A DNA stretch of 28,820 bases. Origin: Saccoglossus kowalevskii (lineage: Eukaryota; Hemichordata; Enteropneusta; Harrimaniidae). The stretch lies in contig NW_003120922.1 of the NCBI RefSeq assembly GCF_000003605.2, positions 96,108-124,927 on the forward strand. The letters run 5' to 3'. Made by a program: the position numbers and the translations under genes. Each line of letters begins with the position of its first letter. Within the stretch, counting starts at the first letter, position 1. The notes below the pieces were generated by a model. It worked only from the letters and a program-made list of their open reading frames with translations. It was not told where the DNA came from and ran no database searches. This document shows, piece by piece, positions 1 through 10,990 of the stretch.

Positions 1-260
1 TTTTAATTTATTATTTTTGAAATAGAACACAGTGTGAAGCAATATGTAATTTGTATCAACTCCTTAGAATTATTAAAACGTTTCAGAACTTACAAAATGC
101 CAGCAATTCACGAGCATTCTTGCAACAAAATCAGCCATCATTTTTAAATCTACATCCCTATTTTGGTTTGGGTATTTATTTCAAAAAGCATAAATTCAGA
201 TTATTTTTTACTTATGAGTAGAGTTCTAATATAACACGTCACAATACATATATCTTAGAA

Positions 261-433
261 AAGAGTTCCTTAAGACCCCCCCCCCTACTCCTAACATGAA
301 CTCTATAACCCTAGTTCCCAATGTAATAACTATACGCGTCTCGAAGAGGGACATATACATTGAAATGGGTGAGTGCACTTGAGGGAAAGGGTAAGGATTA
401 TACTTATGGGTGAGGGGGCCCTAAGAAACTCTT
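261..433. mobile_element. MITE-like inverted-repeat element, superfamily unknown
   Basis: The left end AAGAGTTCCTTAAGACCCCC (261-280) and the reverse complement of the right end (AAGAGTTTCTTAGGGCCCCC, 433-414) match at 17 of 20 positions. The element is 173 bp and has no coding capacity. No clear target-site duplication is visible, so the exact ends and the superfamily are uncertain. It lies just upstream of the first visible exon of gene A. Confidence 0.55.
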
Positions 434-558
434 GTCATCTCTTGATATGAAGCATCATGACGCAAATAAAATGATTATCATCAACAGTTCAAGCAATGTT
501 ATAATTCAGAAAAAAATTCACTTCATTTTTAACGAGTTATTTTGTTCATTTTTTCCAG

Positions 559-848
559 TCACCACAGTTTGTATAAACCACACGTTTGGTTGCTCACTGG
601 ACGGCGTGTTCGTAACAAAAAGGTTCCCTCAATTCGTGCTCCGAAACCACGTGATCTCCTCTCAACATACAGGCACTCTAGGACGATGTGGAACGGTTTG
701 TCAAGCAACTTTGTCATGCGTGTCGTTCAATTTCAATCATGTGACCGGGTGGTGTGATCTGAATAATGCCCGAATGGACGATTATTTGTCGGATAAACAA
801 GTAGATTTCGACTCAAGATATGTGCAAATTGTAGTCACCCAACACGAG
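559..848 (+). CDS. Gene A exon: PAN/apple domain
   Basis: The exon follows a pyrimidine-rich tract ending in AG at 557-558 and ends at a consensus donor GTAAGT (849-854). It starts in phase 1 and ends in phase 0, encoding about 97 residues. PAN/apple hallmarks are the segment NHVISSQHTGTLGRCGTVC, then a Cys, SFNF, an aromatic-Cys pair (WC) and LN; this matches the core C..C....C.SFNF...C.L pattern. The gene B exon at 23255-23538 shares HVIS, GTL, CG..C, C.SFNF and C.LN. The last 25 bases of the exon and the donor region have been tandemly copied into the intron (units starting 824, 869 and 910). Reading past the donor gives a stop at 903-905. Confidence 0.85.
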
Positions 849-3800
849 GTAAGTTGTATTATGCATATGCAAATTGTAGTCACCCAACACGAGGCTGCAT
901 TATAAATATGTAAATTGTGTCGCCCAACAAGCGCTAAACTGCATTGTGAATATGATTATGTAAGTTACAGTGGTAAAAGTTGTGTAATTAATTGTCTTTT
1001 CGGAAACAGCCATAAATATAAATACAACAAAAATCATCCGAATCTGCGTGTTACTGGTGTTTAGAGGGAGGTATCCATCTAACTTAAGTCTGAATTCTAA
1101 AATGTAACATTCATACACAAATAATCAAATAAAGCTTAGAAAGAACTCCCGTGTGCTCGAGAACATCGGAGATATATTAAAAATTATCCTTCCGAACATT
1201 AGCTTGGCAACTAATATAAAATATATGTCTGATATTTTGGATTTATAACGTGAATACAATGGGATCCCTATTATTGAAGTTTATAATACATTTGATTTTA
1301 CATCTGTGGTTTTCAGTCTAATTTATTCCTCCACCACAAGTTAAATTTATATCTGATTTGTTGAGATACCAGCAATTGGCTAATAATAATAACAATTAGA
1401 TTATCGATATGCATGGTTAATATTATTAAACTAATCACATCTTTGGAATATCCCATAGCATCAATGAACAAAATTCCAGTGAAATGTGATGATTATGCCA
1501 CTTCGGCAATTAGTATGCGCGAATTTCAATCCAAAACCAATGCATCTTGCCCAGGAATGTATATACCAAGCCTATTACCAATTGTTATTTTGAAAATATG
1601 GGTAATTAAATTATGCAAATCAGAGGCGGCACGAAATTTTGCATGGGGAAGATCTGCTGACCAACCTCGCGCTGAAGGCGCGACCTTACTAGGTTGTAAT
1701 CTCGACCCTCTGCAACGCTATTTCCTGCATTATGATGGCCAAATTTTGCTGACACAAAAGGTTTCAGCTTGATTTTGGAGGGGCGGCTCTGTCCTCATGT
1801 GCCGCCACCACTGCAAATTAAGCAATTACTATGCGTAGATTTCAACCCCTCACTAATTAGGTATGTGTATTGTTCCAGTGCACATATGTGCTAACTTTCA
1901 CTATAATGTGATGATTAATTATTATAGATATATATCTTTATTCAGTACTATAGGCCATGGGTCTTACATGTACAATATTAAATATTCTTGAAAATAAATA
2001 AATAAACCCTCCCCAGTCATTCCATAAGTTTTCGGCGTTTCTGTAATGAAAAGAAAATAAACTTGCCTAGATTTACTAATGTATTGAATTTGTGGTTTTC
2101 AAATTTACCCCCAGAATAAATTTACAAAATTCATGGTGATTTTTTTCAATATCATAACATTTATGGACTCCCCAAATTGCGCTGCCATACAAGAGAACTT
2201 GGAGAATTTTACAATCAAAAACTTTAAATGCATTATGTGGTTGTAATCCCCCAAATTTATAAAGCATACTTTGTAGGGAATATAAAGCTTTCCTTGCCTG
2301 ATCTGCAATATGTTTTTGTGCTTGGTACCAGATACCCGAACTACAAAAAATTACACCGTGATAATTGTATCTTGAGACAACTTCTATTTCTCCTCCTTTC
2401 CAAAACCATTTCTCAACTTGTTTTAATCTCCCTCCCTTCCGAAATACAATAATTTTAGATTTATTCAGATTTACATTCAATCTCCATCTGCTACAATAAT
2501 CAGCCAATCTGTCTAACAAACGCTGTAAACCAATAGGAGAACTGTTAAAAAGCGCGAAATCGTCTGCATAAAGTAAATACATTAGTTTCAAAGTATTGGA
2601 ATATACAATAGTCTTAACCCTTTGTGCATTTTCAATATGATTAATTATTAATAACTCCATGGAAAGCTGAAAAGTATTATGCGAATTAGGAAATTATTAT
2701 GAATGTATAGATACCCAAACCTAATTAGTTGCATTGTCTTAGTGTATTTACGTATTCATTGAAAACAGATAAGTACTTTATATATTGATGGAAAAAGCTG
2801 AAAACTGACTAATTATTATGAAAATCAGGTAATTAATATGCACAGTTTTAATTTAAAACTAATAAAGTCTGCGCAATGTCTTAGAGTATCCATGTACCAT
2901 TTAAATGTGATGATTAGTACTTGAGATATACAGGTTTTTCTTCAAAACCAATTAGGTCTGTGAATAGTCCTAGAGTATCCATGTACCAAGCTTCATTGAA
3001 ATATATTTAATACTTGAAAATTGACTAAGTATCATGCAAATTAGGTAATTAATATGCATGCATTTGACCCGTAACCGGTCAGCAGACACGCATGTTTCGA
3101 TAGTTCTCCAAGCACGAAACACAAGTGTAAAATGGAAAATCAGCCACACTACATTTAAGAACATACAACTTCCATTCATATGGTTTAATTACATTGCTAG
3201 CTTCTTCTAGCTTCAACAAGGTACAATAGGTTCAGCTATGAACGCGATACATGTTTTGCATGTCTGTCCACCTGGGGACACGTCATCCCAGAATATAGCA
3301 TCCAGGGACTGCCCATTATAAGGTTTATGTTAGGTTGTTACAGAAATTCATGTTGATAACGTCACAATTTCAGAGTCGACAAGTGTAAATAAGACGCCTG
3401 AAAATAGATGTTTAATTGTGAACAAATACTGAAGGTTTCAAACAAAATGACAAATACAATTACAAGTTAATATTAGAATACCTGCATGTGATTCAAAGGC
3501 CGAATTTGACATCAACACAAATTGACGTTGCACGTAAATTAGATAATCCAGCCGTGATAATACAGAGTGTATCTCTAAGGTAACACGAAAAATGACGTAT
3601 ATAACTTTGTTTATACAGTAACAAAGTACATACATCCATGAGGTCGGTCAGTCGTGCGGGGAAGGTGGTGATGATTCCATGGGTTATTAGCTAGACATGA
3701 CAGCCTAGATGAACATTCCATCTATAACGATAATGTTGTTATGGCAACGAGTTACCGGCATTTACACCTTGCGTTTAATGTAACCAATAAACGTAACGTT

Positions 3801-6800
3801 AGCTTGCATATACTAAATCTCAATGGAAAACAACAGAATATTACTGTGGACAAAACAACAATGCTCTCTCATGATCCAATACCAGGGATTGGCATCTCCG
3901 CTTTTGAATTGCGTTAAACTTCACCTGTATGTTTTTTGTTTGTTTTTTGAAACTCCTCTCGCCTGCTTGAATAATTGCTCGTCTCACTTATTTCTCTTTC
4001 TAGTTTGTGGAAGAAGTATGTGACCCCACTATGTGCCAAAATAATGGAGTGTGTGTTCTCAGTGGATGTGATACCAACAGTCTAGTATGCGATTGCCAAC
4101 ACGGGTATGGCGGTGAACTGTGCGAACATGGTAGGTGAATTATGTCCCATGTGTCACAATTATCCGAGTTGTACGTTGCATGTGTCACATAAAGCTATCT
4201 TTGTATACCACGCCCTCAAACGTATTTTTTTATTTCTCAGTTTTTCTGCCCGTTTATTCACGTTATATTACTCTATGTTATTGTTATACCACTCGTTCTT
4301 CATGTTATGCCACTTTTTGTTTTTGTGATATCATTTTTTTTATTATTTCAATATATACCTACAATACAGAAATACACAAATCAATACATACACAAGTTAT
4401 TAAAGAATGGCACACACTTCATCGTTGTTTGGAGTCCAGAGAAAAGAAATATCAAAACATTTGTTTAATGCTTAATGCTTACCAGCATTAAATATATCTA
4501 TATTTCCCATTTTTAAGTAGAAAAAAGCATCAGGAAACACAGATTTTTTACGTGAAATCATGTCTATTGATTTTTCTTTAATTAATATCGTCTAGTAATC
4601 GCAAAGGATCTTAACGATTTGGATACAGAAGATACTTCCCTGGCAAGATTAAATGGTTCAACTAAAACCCCCAAATCATTATTCGACATCATTGTGATTC
4701 GGCGATACCATGTTTTAACTTAATATGCAAGCGATGGTTAAAGCATAATGCACCACCTTCAACTGGTTATGGTTTCTAATTTATGCCCTAAAATATGAAT
4801 ACCAAATATTGATATTTAAAACAGTATATTACAAATTCGATTTAAGTATGTTTATTCTGGAAAAAAAAGAAAGATAATTATTATGATATATGATTTTTTT
4901 AAGGGGGAAAGTAAATCACATTTACGAAAAGGAGCAAGTTAAAGCAGTATGATAGTCTGCACTGGTTCACTCGAACGACATCACTGTCATCAATAAATTT
5001 GTTTCGGCAACTGATATTTTCCCTCGATTTTGATATTTTTATTGTGTTGTTTTTTTCCATCGCCAAAATCTATATAAAATAATGATGCTGATAAAACCCT
5101 TTGCCGAAGTTGGGTATACCAGTACAATATCATTTCTGTCATAGGCTGGTTAGTTTTATTACTCCAATATTTCAGGATTTATTTTCTAAAAAACAATATC
5201 TTTATCATTTCTCATGGTGAGGAGTTGAAGGTGTTCTAATTCTAATTATATAAGTGGGAATGTAACTTTAAAGCGCATGAGTCCCCTTGCTCTGTGGCGT
5301 ATCTACAAAAAAATCATTCATTTTGAATTCTCTCATGATACCGTGGACTACAAAATTGAATATATATTCAGATTGTTGGGTGTTTTTATTAAATGCAAAC
5401 TGAATAACTTTAAGTTCAACATGGAATGTCTCGTACTTTGTAAATCTTTACAATGAAACAAATGACATTGGCATATTGGAGGGAGACATTTCGTGGTTTT
5501 ATTTTTTTTTTACTTGAATATGTTTATGTTCACAGTATTTTGTACCAATCCCGCGACCCCCGATTTCGGTGGATATGATGTCAGTGCAGACGGAAACAAA
5601 CTATCCTTTTGGTGCGATGCAGATTATGTTGTTTATGGATCTGGGACACTATGGTGTGTCGATGGTAATTGGAGCGACGGTGTCCCATCATGCAGACGTA
5701 AGCACGCACGTACTGTTATCCTACCAACATATTTTAAGTAACACTACTAATGAACATTTTGTGAACAACAAGCAGAAAAGCAAAAACCATGCACATTTTC
5801 AATGATGTGCGCCCTCAAGCAACGAAATTATTTATTCTGTGACGTCCAATTACCGTTTTAATAAAATAAGTGCGCCTGCATAGCTTCGTCAGTTTAGGGC
5901 ATATTATTATATTAGGTATTTTAGTTATAATCTTTTTTTGCTTCTTTAGGTAAAGATGAAACTCCCACAGCACTTCTGTTACCTTCGACAGGACAGTTTC
6001 TCCCGTTTCAAGACTTGGATCTATTTTCAACCTCCAAGATGGCGTCTATTGCTATCAATGGCACATACTACCTAGCTGTACTTAGTTTGCAATATGGCTG
6101 CGTTGTTTACCAATTCGTGGAAGGTAGTTTCAGCTTTTTCCAACTAATTCAAGTTAATGAACTGGTTGATGTGGAATTGGTAAATATTAATGCTCGCTAT
6201 TATTTGTTTCTTGCAATATCGCGAGAACAGAACCAAGATTACTCGTATGAATACGTCACCAATTCGAAAGTGTATGTTTGGGAGGATAACGAGTTTGTGT
6301 TTCACCTTGATGTACCCACTGTTGGTGCGTACGACTGGCATTACTTCACTCATGGTGGCCAGCACTATCTTGTCCTTGCAAGCTATCAAGACGCAGACGA
6401 CAACTTCGAAACTACGAAGAGCACCTTCTACGTCTGGAACGAAACTCAGGATGCGCTAGTCACCCTTCAGAATATTCCGACTGTTGGATGTAGAAGCGTG
6501 ACGTCACTCACACAAAGTGGTGACGCATACGTGGTGTTCGCAAGCGAGAAAGGTAATTCCAACGCGGTAAATCTTTATCCGACGAGCTACAAGCTCAGTC
6601 CAGACGGACTTTCGCTTACACTCGCCCAGACAATCGGAACTTCAAGAACTACATATTACCTAACAATGTTCGAATATTATGGAAAAGTTCTTCTGGCTTC
6701 TACTACTAAATCAGCAACAAAACCCATGATGTATTCCAGCACTGGGACCATTTTGGAGGAGTATGGAGAGCACAGCGACGCAGTGCACGCTGGAATGGTA

Positions 6801-7025
6801 TGCCCATTTCAACATGGCGGCCGTCAATATCTTGTATATCCCAAATGGGATTCAAATTCTATACTTATGCGCGATAATGCAGATGATTGGTTCGAGGTCT
6901 ATCAAACTTTTCAATTCAATGATAAAAGTCAGGGGTGTCACGTGATGGACATAGAGGGAGCTGTCTATATGATGTACGCCATTCTTGACACAGAAACTCC
7001 TGTTAGAATCTACATATGGACGTAG
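559..7025 (+). CDS. Gene A: PAN/apple-EGF-sushi-EPTP protein, four exons, 5' end missing
   Basis: Spliced model with exons 559-848, 4004-4130, 5536-5697 and 5950-7025. Every boundary is AG/GT and the phases chain correctly (1 | 0 | 1 | 1 | stop), giving 551 visible residues: PAN/apple about 1-97, EGF 98-139, sushi 140-193, EPTP repeats 194-551. All modules belong to extracellular protein families, so a secreted or surface-bound protein is inferred. EPTP repeats form seven-bladed propellers in LGI and TSPEAR proteins, where they act in receptor binding. The PAN module often binds protein or carbohydrate. The true start codon and signal peptide were not found: the first visible exon begins in phase 1, so at least one upstream exon is missing. 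Gene B (16551-23538, - strand) has the same order and phases and is a paralogue. The ligand and biological role cannot be told from the sequence. Confidence 0.87.
824..935 (+). repeat. Tandem triplication covering an exon end and splice donor
   Basis: A unit starting GCAAATTGTAGTCACCCAAC begins at 824 and recurs at 869. A more diverged copy starts at 910 (GTAAATTGTGTCGCCCAACA). The spacings are 45 and 41 bases. Copy 1 contains the exon end CACGAG followed by GTAAGT. Copy 2 has CACGAGGCTGC, so the donor is gone, and copy 3 has CAAGCGCTAAA. Only the first copy can act as a donor as it stands. Confidence 0.8.
1425..3070. repeat. Diverged dispersed/tandem repeat field in intron 1 of gene A
   Basis: Two motif families recur. 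One is ACTAATTAGGTCTG followed by GT(C/T)CTAGAGTATCCATGTACCA, seen near 2857 and 2949 and weakly near 1430, 1853 and 2718. The other is TATGCAAATTAGGTAATTAATATGCA-like, near 1612, 1824, 2676, 2823 and 3030. Copies near 1477, 1907 and 2907 also share AATGTGATGATTA. The spacing is irregular (about 90 to 210 bases), so this is an old decayed array or several copies of one short element. A LINE fragment on the - strand (2076-2660) sits within it. Confidence 0.55.
2076..2660 (-). pseudogene. Non-LTR retrotransposon (LINE) reverse-transcriptase fragment
   Basis: The open frame of 194 codons carries the catalytic palm motif LLYADDFALF (the YADD box of reverse transcriptase). It is followed by LQRLLDRLADYC, SRWRLNVNLNKSK and FRKGG, the usual order after YADD in LINE ORF2 proteins, and further on by KALYSLQ and LLYGSAIWG. 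The N-terminal RT motifs, the endonuclease and the C-terminal region are absent, and a stop closes the frame at 2076. The piece is therefore truncated at both ends and immobile. It is antisense to its host, gene A, and lies in intron 1. The family cannot be assigned without a database search. The fragment at 20590-21330 looks like the 3' end of the same or a related LINE type. Confidence 0.85.
4004..4130 (+). CDS. Gene A exon: EGF-like domain
   Basis: The exon lies between the acceptor TTTCTAG (ending 4003) and the donor GTAGGT (4131), in phases 0 and 1, and encodes 42 residues. Cysteine pattern: VC, then MC, NGVC, SGC, LVCDC and ELC with the aromatic-Gly motif GYGG before the last Cys. This is a standard EGF fold signature (C3 after NGV, C4-x-C5, then GYGG and C6). 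It has a seventh cysteine in the C3-C4 loop, at the same place as in the gene B EGF exon. No calcium-binding DxD/E-type consensus is obvious at the start. No open frame of this exon begins with Met; it was found by its cysteines and splice sites. Confidence 0.88.
4131..5535 (+). other. Gene A intron 2 (EGF to sushi)
   Basis: This 1.4 kb intron runs from GTAGGT (4131) to an acceptor TTCACAG (5535). It is AT-rich with no recognisable element. One acceptor-like site at 4594-4595 is followed by a phase-compatible open frame of about 41 codons to a TAA at 4721-4723. This might be an alternative last exon, but it lacks any known domain and a nearby poly(A) signal. Confidence 0.65.
5536..5697 (+). 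CDS. Gene A exon: sushi/CCP domain
   Basis: A symmetric phase 1-1 exon of 162 bp sits between the acceptor TTCACAG and the donor GTAAGC (5698). It encodes 54 residues with the four sushi cysteines in VFC, FWC, LWC and PSC and the typical tail GNWSDGVPSC, where Trp precedes the last Cys. Its length is the usual one for a CCP module. Sushi 1 of gene B (19722-19883) is also exactly 162 bp with the same phases. Confidence 0.9.
5950..7025 (+). CDS. Gene A last exon: complete EPTP (epitempin) repeat propeller
   Basis: The acceptor is a pyrimidine-rich tract ending TTCTTTAG (5949). The exon opens in phase 1 with GT AAA GAT and stays open to the TAG at 7023-7025, giving 358 residues. The repeats have the EPTP pattern of a hydrophobic strand (YYLFLAIS, HYLVLASY), an acidic/Asn loop, a Y.W.. 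strand (SKVYVWEDNEFVFH, STFYVWNETQ) and a (V/I)PT.G turn (VPTVGAYDW, IPTVGCRSV). About seven such units fit, the number needed for a propeller as in LGI and TSPEAR proteins. The in-frame TTG at 6015 is not a start; the exon is spliced. The whole propeller lies on one exon. Cysteines in GCRSV, VCPF and GCHVM have counterparts in gene B. Confidence 0.9.
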
Positions 7026-7292
7026 GGATTTACTCAGTTGCCAAACTCTTGAAACAGTGTGCAACCTCGTACTTCGGCACATATTTTTGTAGATACTTCA
7101 AATTAATGGCACACAACTGGGTGCCAGCGCCTGGTATCAAAGTCTGAAATCTACTACAGATCCTAAAGATCTGAAAAACGATGTGTACGCAGTGAGGATA
7201 TATCCTGGTTGTACCTGTGATATGTGTACGTAAATATCTCTCGTTGATTATATCGTCGTTCGTCGTGTAGAATAGGGCAAGGGACAGCCACA

Positions 7293-7298
7293 AATAAA
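7293..7298 (+). terminator. Candidate poly(A) signal of gene A
   Basis: AATAAA lies 268 bases after the gene A stop codon and is the first canonical hexamer I see there. Use is inferred from position only. Confidence 0.5.
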
Positions 7299-10200
7299 AA
7301 ACGATGGAAACGGCGTATCTTGCACCCATGTACGTCACAAAAGCGTCGCGACACTAGAGGGCGCAATTCACCATAACCACCCCGACGATATACTACTCGC
7401 TCCTTAAAACTTAACCCCCCACATGTTTGGGGTACATTTATCTGTTAATCCCCACCATAGGTGTGAAAAAGTTGCGCTGAACAAATATTCACTGATAGCA
7501 TAGTTCAAAGATATTATCAAGTTACGTAACTTTTGTCCTTCTCTCCAGCGTATTCTGGTCTAAGTTTCCAATGAAATATATTTCGAGATTGATTCATTAT
7601 TTTTAACAAGCAATTCAAATATTACAAGGTTTAATCATAAACGAAATACTTGCCAATCTTTTGATTTGACATAATTGGTCGGCACAGCTTACGCTATAGT
7701 TTGTGTTTACGCTGTGTTTACGCATAATAACGTGTCACGGCATCGGGATTAACAGTGAGTTGTTAGAACATAAACAACACATTACTATACAACTTGGCAC
7801 ACATTTCATTCGGAAACAACGTTGTTTTTATTTCAGTGAAATGTTTGGTATCCGATATTAGTAGCGATCTGAGATTGCACATAACGAGTATCGCACAAAA
7901 CAGATACAGTTACCTCTGCTTATTTTTCACGCACTTCTGTAATACGCTTTTAGTCACTAATGGGGTTATTTTTTCTGTTTGAACGTTTAATGTACACAGA
8001 AAAAAAGAGTCGTAAGATACATGTATAAATTAGGGAAATCTCCGAATGAGGCCTGACATCGAATGAGCTGATCTGGAAGTGGTTATAGATCTTTATACTA
8101 CACAGGTAGCTGTCATGGCAGCTCCAAACATCGCCCGTGCATCACCATACCGCACCCTCTTTTCGGCGGTGACAATCTTATCACAATCAAGTAAACTTTG
8201 ATCGCTTGGGGCATTGTGTTGTTTCGCAGTGTACAGAGGATTGCGGTCTAATATTACATCACTCATGGTATGAAACTTGGGCCATTAGCTCATATCACTA
8301 ATAAAATAAATTAGTGGTCCGAAAATTCATGAATAAATGTGTGTGGATCTTCTTCTGGAAAAAAACTTTCTATATGACAGTGTCAGACTCACTAAGATTC
8401 ACGATACAGGTCGAAGGTTAGGGTAACAGTCTGCTTACGAATTAAATAGTCATCGTAACATTAATAAAGTAACTCTTGTTAGGACTACATAATTTATTAC
8501 TAGTCAAGTTCTAAGGTTTTCGGCAATCCTAAAATCTTTATAATGTTATAGACATCTAAGTTCTCCAGAACTTTTAAGAAATACAGTGTTCGGGATATGA
8601 GTCAGGGTTCAAAAAGCTGTATAGAGAGAATTTGGACCGAGTAGGATACCGTCGGCGAATACGTAATGCATACGAAAAGTATATAGTAAGTGTACGAATT
8701 CTTCAAGATTAGTTGTTACCAATGAGCGGCCAGCTGTACGACGTACCTGTTGTTTTCTTAATTTTGATAAATTGCAACTGTGTATATAACTTACTACCGG
8801 CGTCACCAACAGGCAGGCATTGTATTACCAAGCAGTGTATTGCCACAGTCCCTCTGGGATTCACAGTTCCTCTATCCCAAAGGTATTGCTAAATCGTAAC
8901 TGACAACAAACAAAGGCGCCGTGCCTTACGATACAGTATGCGTTAATTATAAAAACAAATGTGGACTAAACGTTTTATATGGGAAGAGAGGGTTTGATTT
9001 TAGAAAAAGTCCAGAGTTGAATGCATCGCGTCACTACCAGAGAGTGGTGATGGATGGCTCTCTGTCGCCAAAAGTGACAAACTCATTGAAGTCGCGGCTT
9101 GAAAAAGACGTTGGCCAGCTATTTACTTTGATGTTTTCGACATCAAGAGAACGCCGGTTGTCTCTAAACGATTTTTCCTTTTAGTATTTTCTACCGTTCA
9201 TATTGAATGCATAATTCTAGTCGTGAACTATCCGAATGTATGCAGAAAGTACGTACACTACTACTATTTCGCGCGAAAATTGTAAACGCCACTGATTGGT
9301 TTTGCCTGGCTCATTCAAGTACTTAATGTAGTTGCGTTAGTAAATTAGTACCAGGATAGAGCTTATTGTATTTCATTTATTTGGACGGTTTTATTTTTTG
9401 TATACCCATCTTCACTTATTTTTTGTTGGTGTTTTGTACCGTGTACATGATTTCGAACATGGATTTCAAAACAAGAGACTTGCTCATATTTAAAATACTA
9501 CAGTTCCCAATGCCATGGTTACATCATTTTCAATAATGAGACTAATGTTTTTTTTTAAACTTAAATTGAATGCATTTTGAACACCCAAATGTTATAAACT
9601 TTCTGATTAGTCTATTCATAATCTTTGTGAAATAAACGGGTTTTAATGATTTTTTTCCAAATCTGTGCAAGTCTCCCTTTCATGAAACACTGTTGTTTAG
9701 GGTTTGAGCGTAATCCACAAATATACAATACATTAGTTAGATGCCCCAATTCACATCATGACCAGACAGGCAGAGAATGTGACTGTTATTGGATTATATC
9801 ATATGCGATTTACAGTACTACATAACACGCCGGAATCCTTCGTTAAGATGTGTACATCTATCCGTAGTTTCTGCGTTTTGCTGTTCATTTGTATGCATTT
9901 ATGCATAATTAGTATTCCTGTAGTAGGATCTCGTCTCATCGTAATCCTGCGGTATGCCTTCTGTCAATTAAGTCTTGCGCGGTTGATTTGCATTATCAGT
10001 ATAACAACAGAACTTTTACTAAGTCCATCACTGCGTTTCTGACTACGTTCGCATCGCCATCATTGTAATACACAGTATAATTATGTACAGTCACTGTGTT
10101 TTAAACATCCTAACATGAAATCACTGTTCCTATGTATGAACTGAACTAAACACTTGATAAACCATTTTGGATCGCTATATTCAATCAATCTAGATATACA

Positions 10201-10560
10201 CCTATCATTGCATGCATTTCTTTCTGAGCTCAGTTTTGTTAATATTATTATTAAATTGATACATATAGTTGTCAATATTACATGTACATTTGATTATAGA
10301 ATAATCAAGTTTATTTAGGATTGTAAAAGTACATTATAGTTTTCGTACACAAACTGAACGAAGAACTTAGTCGTAATATTTAAATACGCACACCTTAAAA
10401 CAATGGCGGCAATTTCTGTACGGGAGTTATCTGGTGTATGTACGCTTCACTTTCGGGGATTGCAGCAATGAGGGTACATTTGCTGATGCCACTATTAGAT
10501 ACTGTACGTAATTTTGCGTATACAACAGGACGATATTAAGTCGTGTAATTATTGTATATA

Positions 10561-10690
10561 CTTTTAATGTTGCTTGTAAATAAGCTAAATATTGAGAAGT
10601 GATTATATTACACCAACTTACAAATTATAGTTTTCAGTGTTCAAAACTTGTGAAACGCATGACGAGAATAAAGAAGATACGAAATTAGAT
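10561..10690 (+). repeat. Dispersed direct repeat, copy 1
   Basis: The sequence from CTTTTAATGTTGCTTG to AGATACGAAATT recurs in the same orientation at 12480-12612. A strongly conserved core is ACAAATTATAGTTTTCAGTG followed by TTCAAAAC. No terminal inverted repeats are obvious. It may be a short non-autonomous element or a local duplication. Confidence 0.75.
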
Positions 10691-10990
10691 ACGTAGATAC
10701 CATATTTATTAAATATTTTTAGTATGCGAGCGGGTTTTACACGAGCGCAAGTCTTAATGATTCATCTGATATTTAAAGTTCACTTGAATGAAATTCTGTA
10801 TATAGTTAAAAACTCGAATATTGTAATGTCTTTAACTTTCCAAATAAAGTAGATTTATTTAATTCGATGTGTCCTTTTCTGTCTGCTGATAGTTGATAGT
10901 TCGCTATTCAATTGAATTGTTCTATTATATCGCATGAGGGCGCTGTAAATACGTCATTCGCATGTATCGAACTTTTCTCAGTTCACGTAC

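Larger units (their letters stand above)
849..4003 (+). other. Gene A intron 1 (PAN to EGF)
   Basis: This 3.15 kb intron is bounded by GTAAGT (849) and a pyrimidine-rich acceptor ending TTTCTAG (4003). It contains the donor-region repeats (869-935), the diverged repeat field (1425-3070) and the LINE fragment (2076-2660). Between 936 and 1424 and between 3071 and 4003 I see no exon, RNA gene or element; the short open frames there have no recognisable protein features. Confidence 0.75.
7026..10990. other. Intergenic region, left part, no gene recognised
   Basis: Beyond the likely 3' UTR of gene A, this AT-rich stretch contains only short open frames (for example 8921-9184 and 9758-10042 on +). 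None has a domain, a credible codon pattern or a splice structure I recognise. A CTCF-like motif lies at 7352-7364. No RNA gene was seen. Confidence 0.6.

Noticed and set aside
296..368. Open frame from ATG (296) to a GTGAGT donor at 369, ending in phase 1 as required for the missing first exon of gene A
   Set aside because: The 24 residues are not a signal peptide and the stretch lies inside a MITE-like element, so the match is most likely chance.
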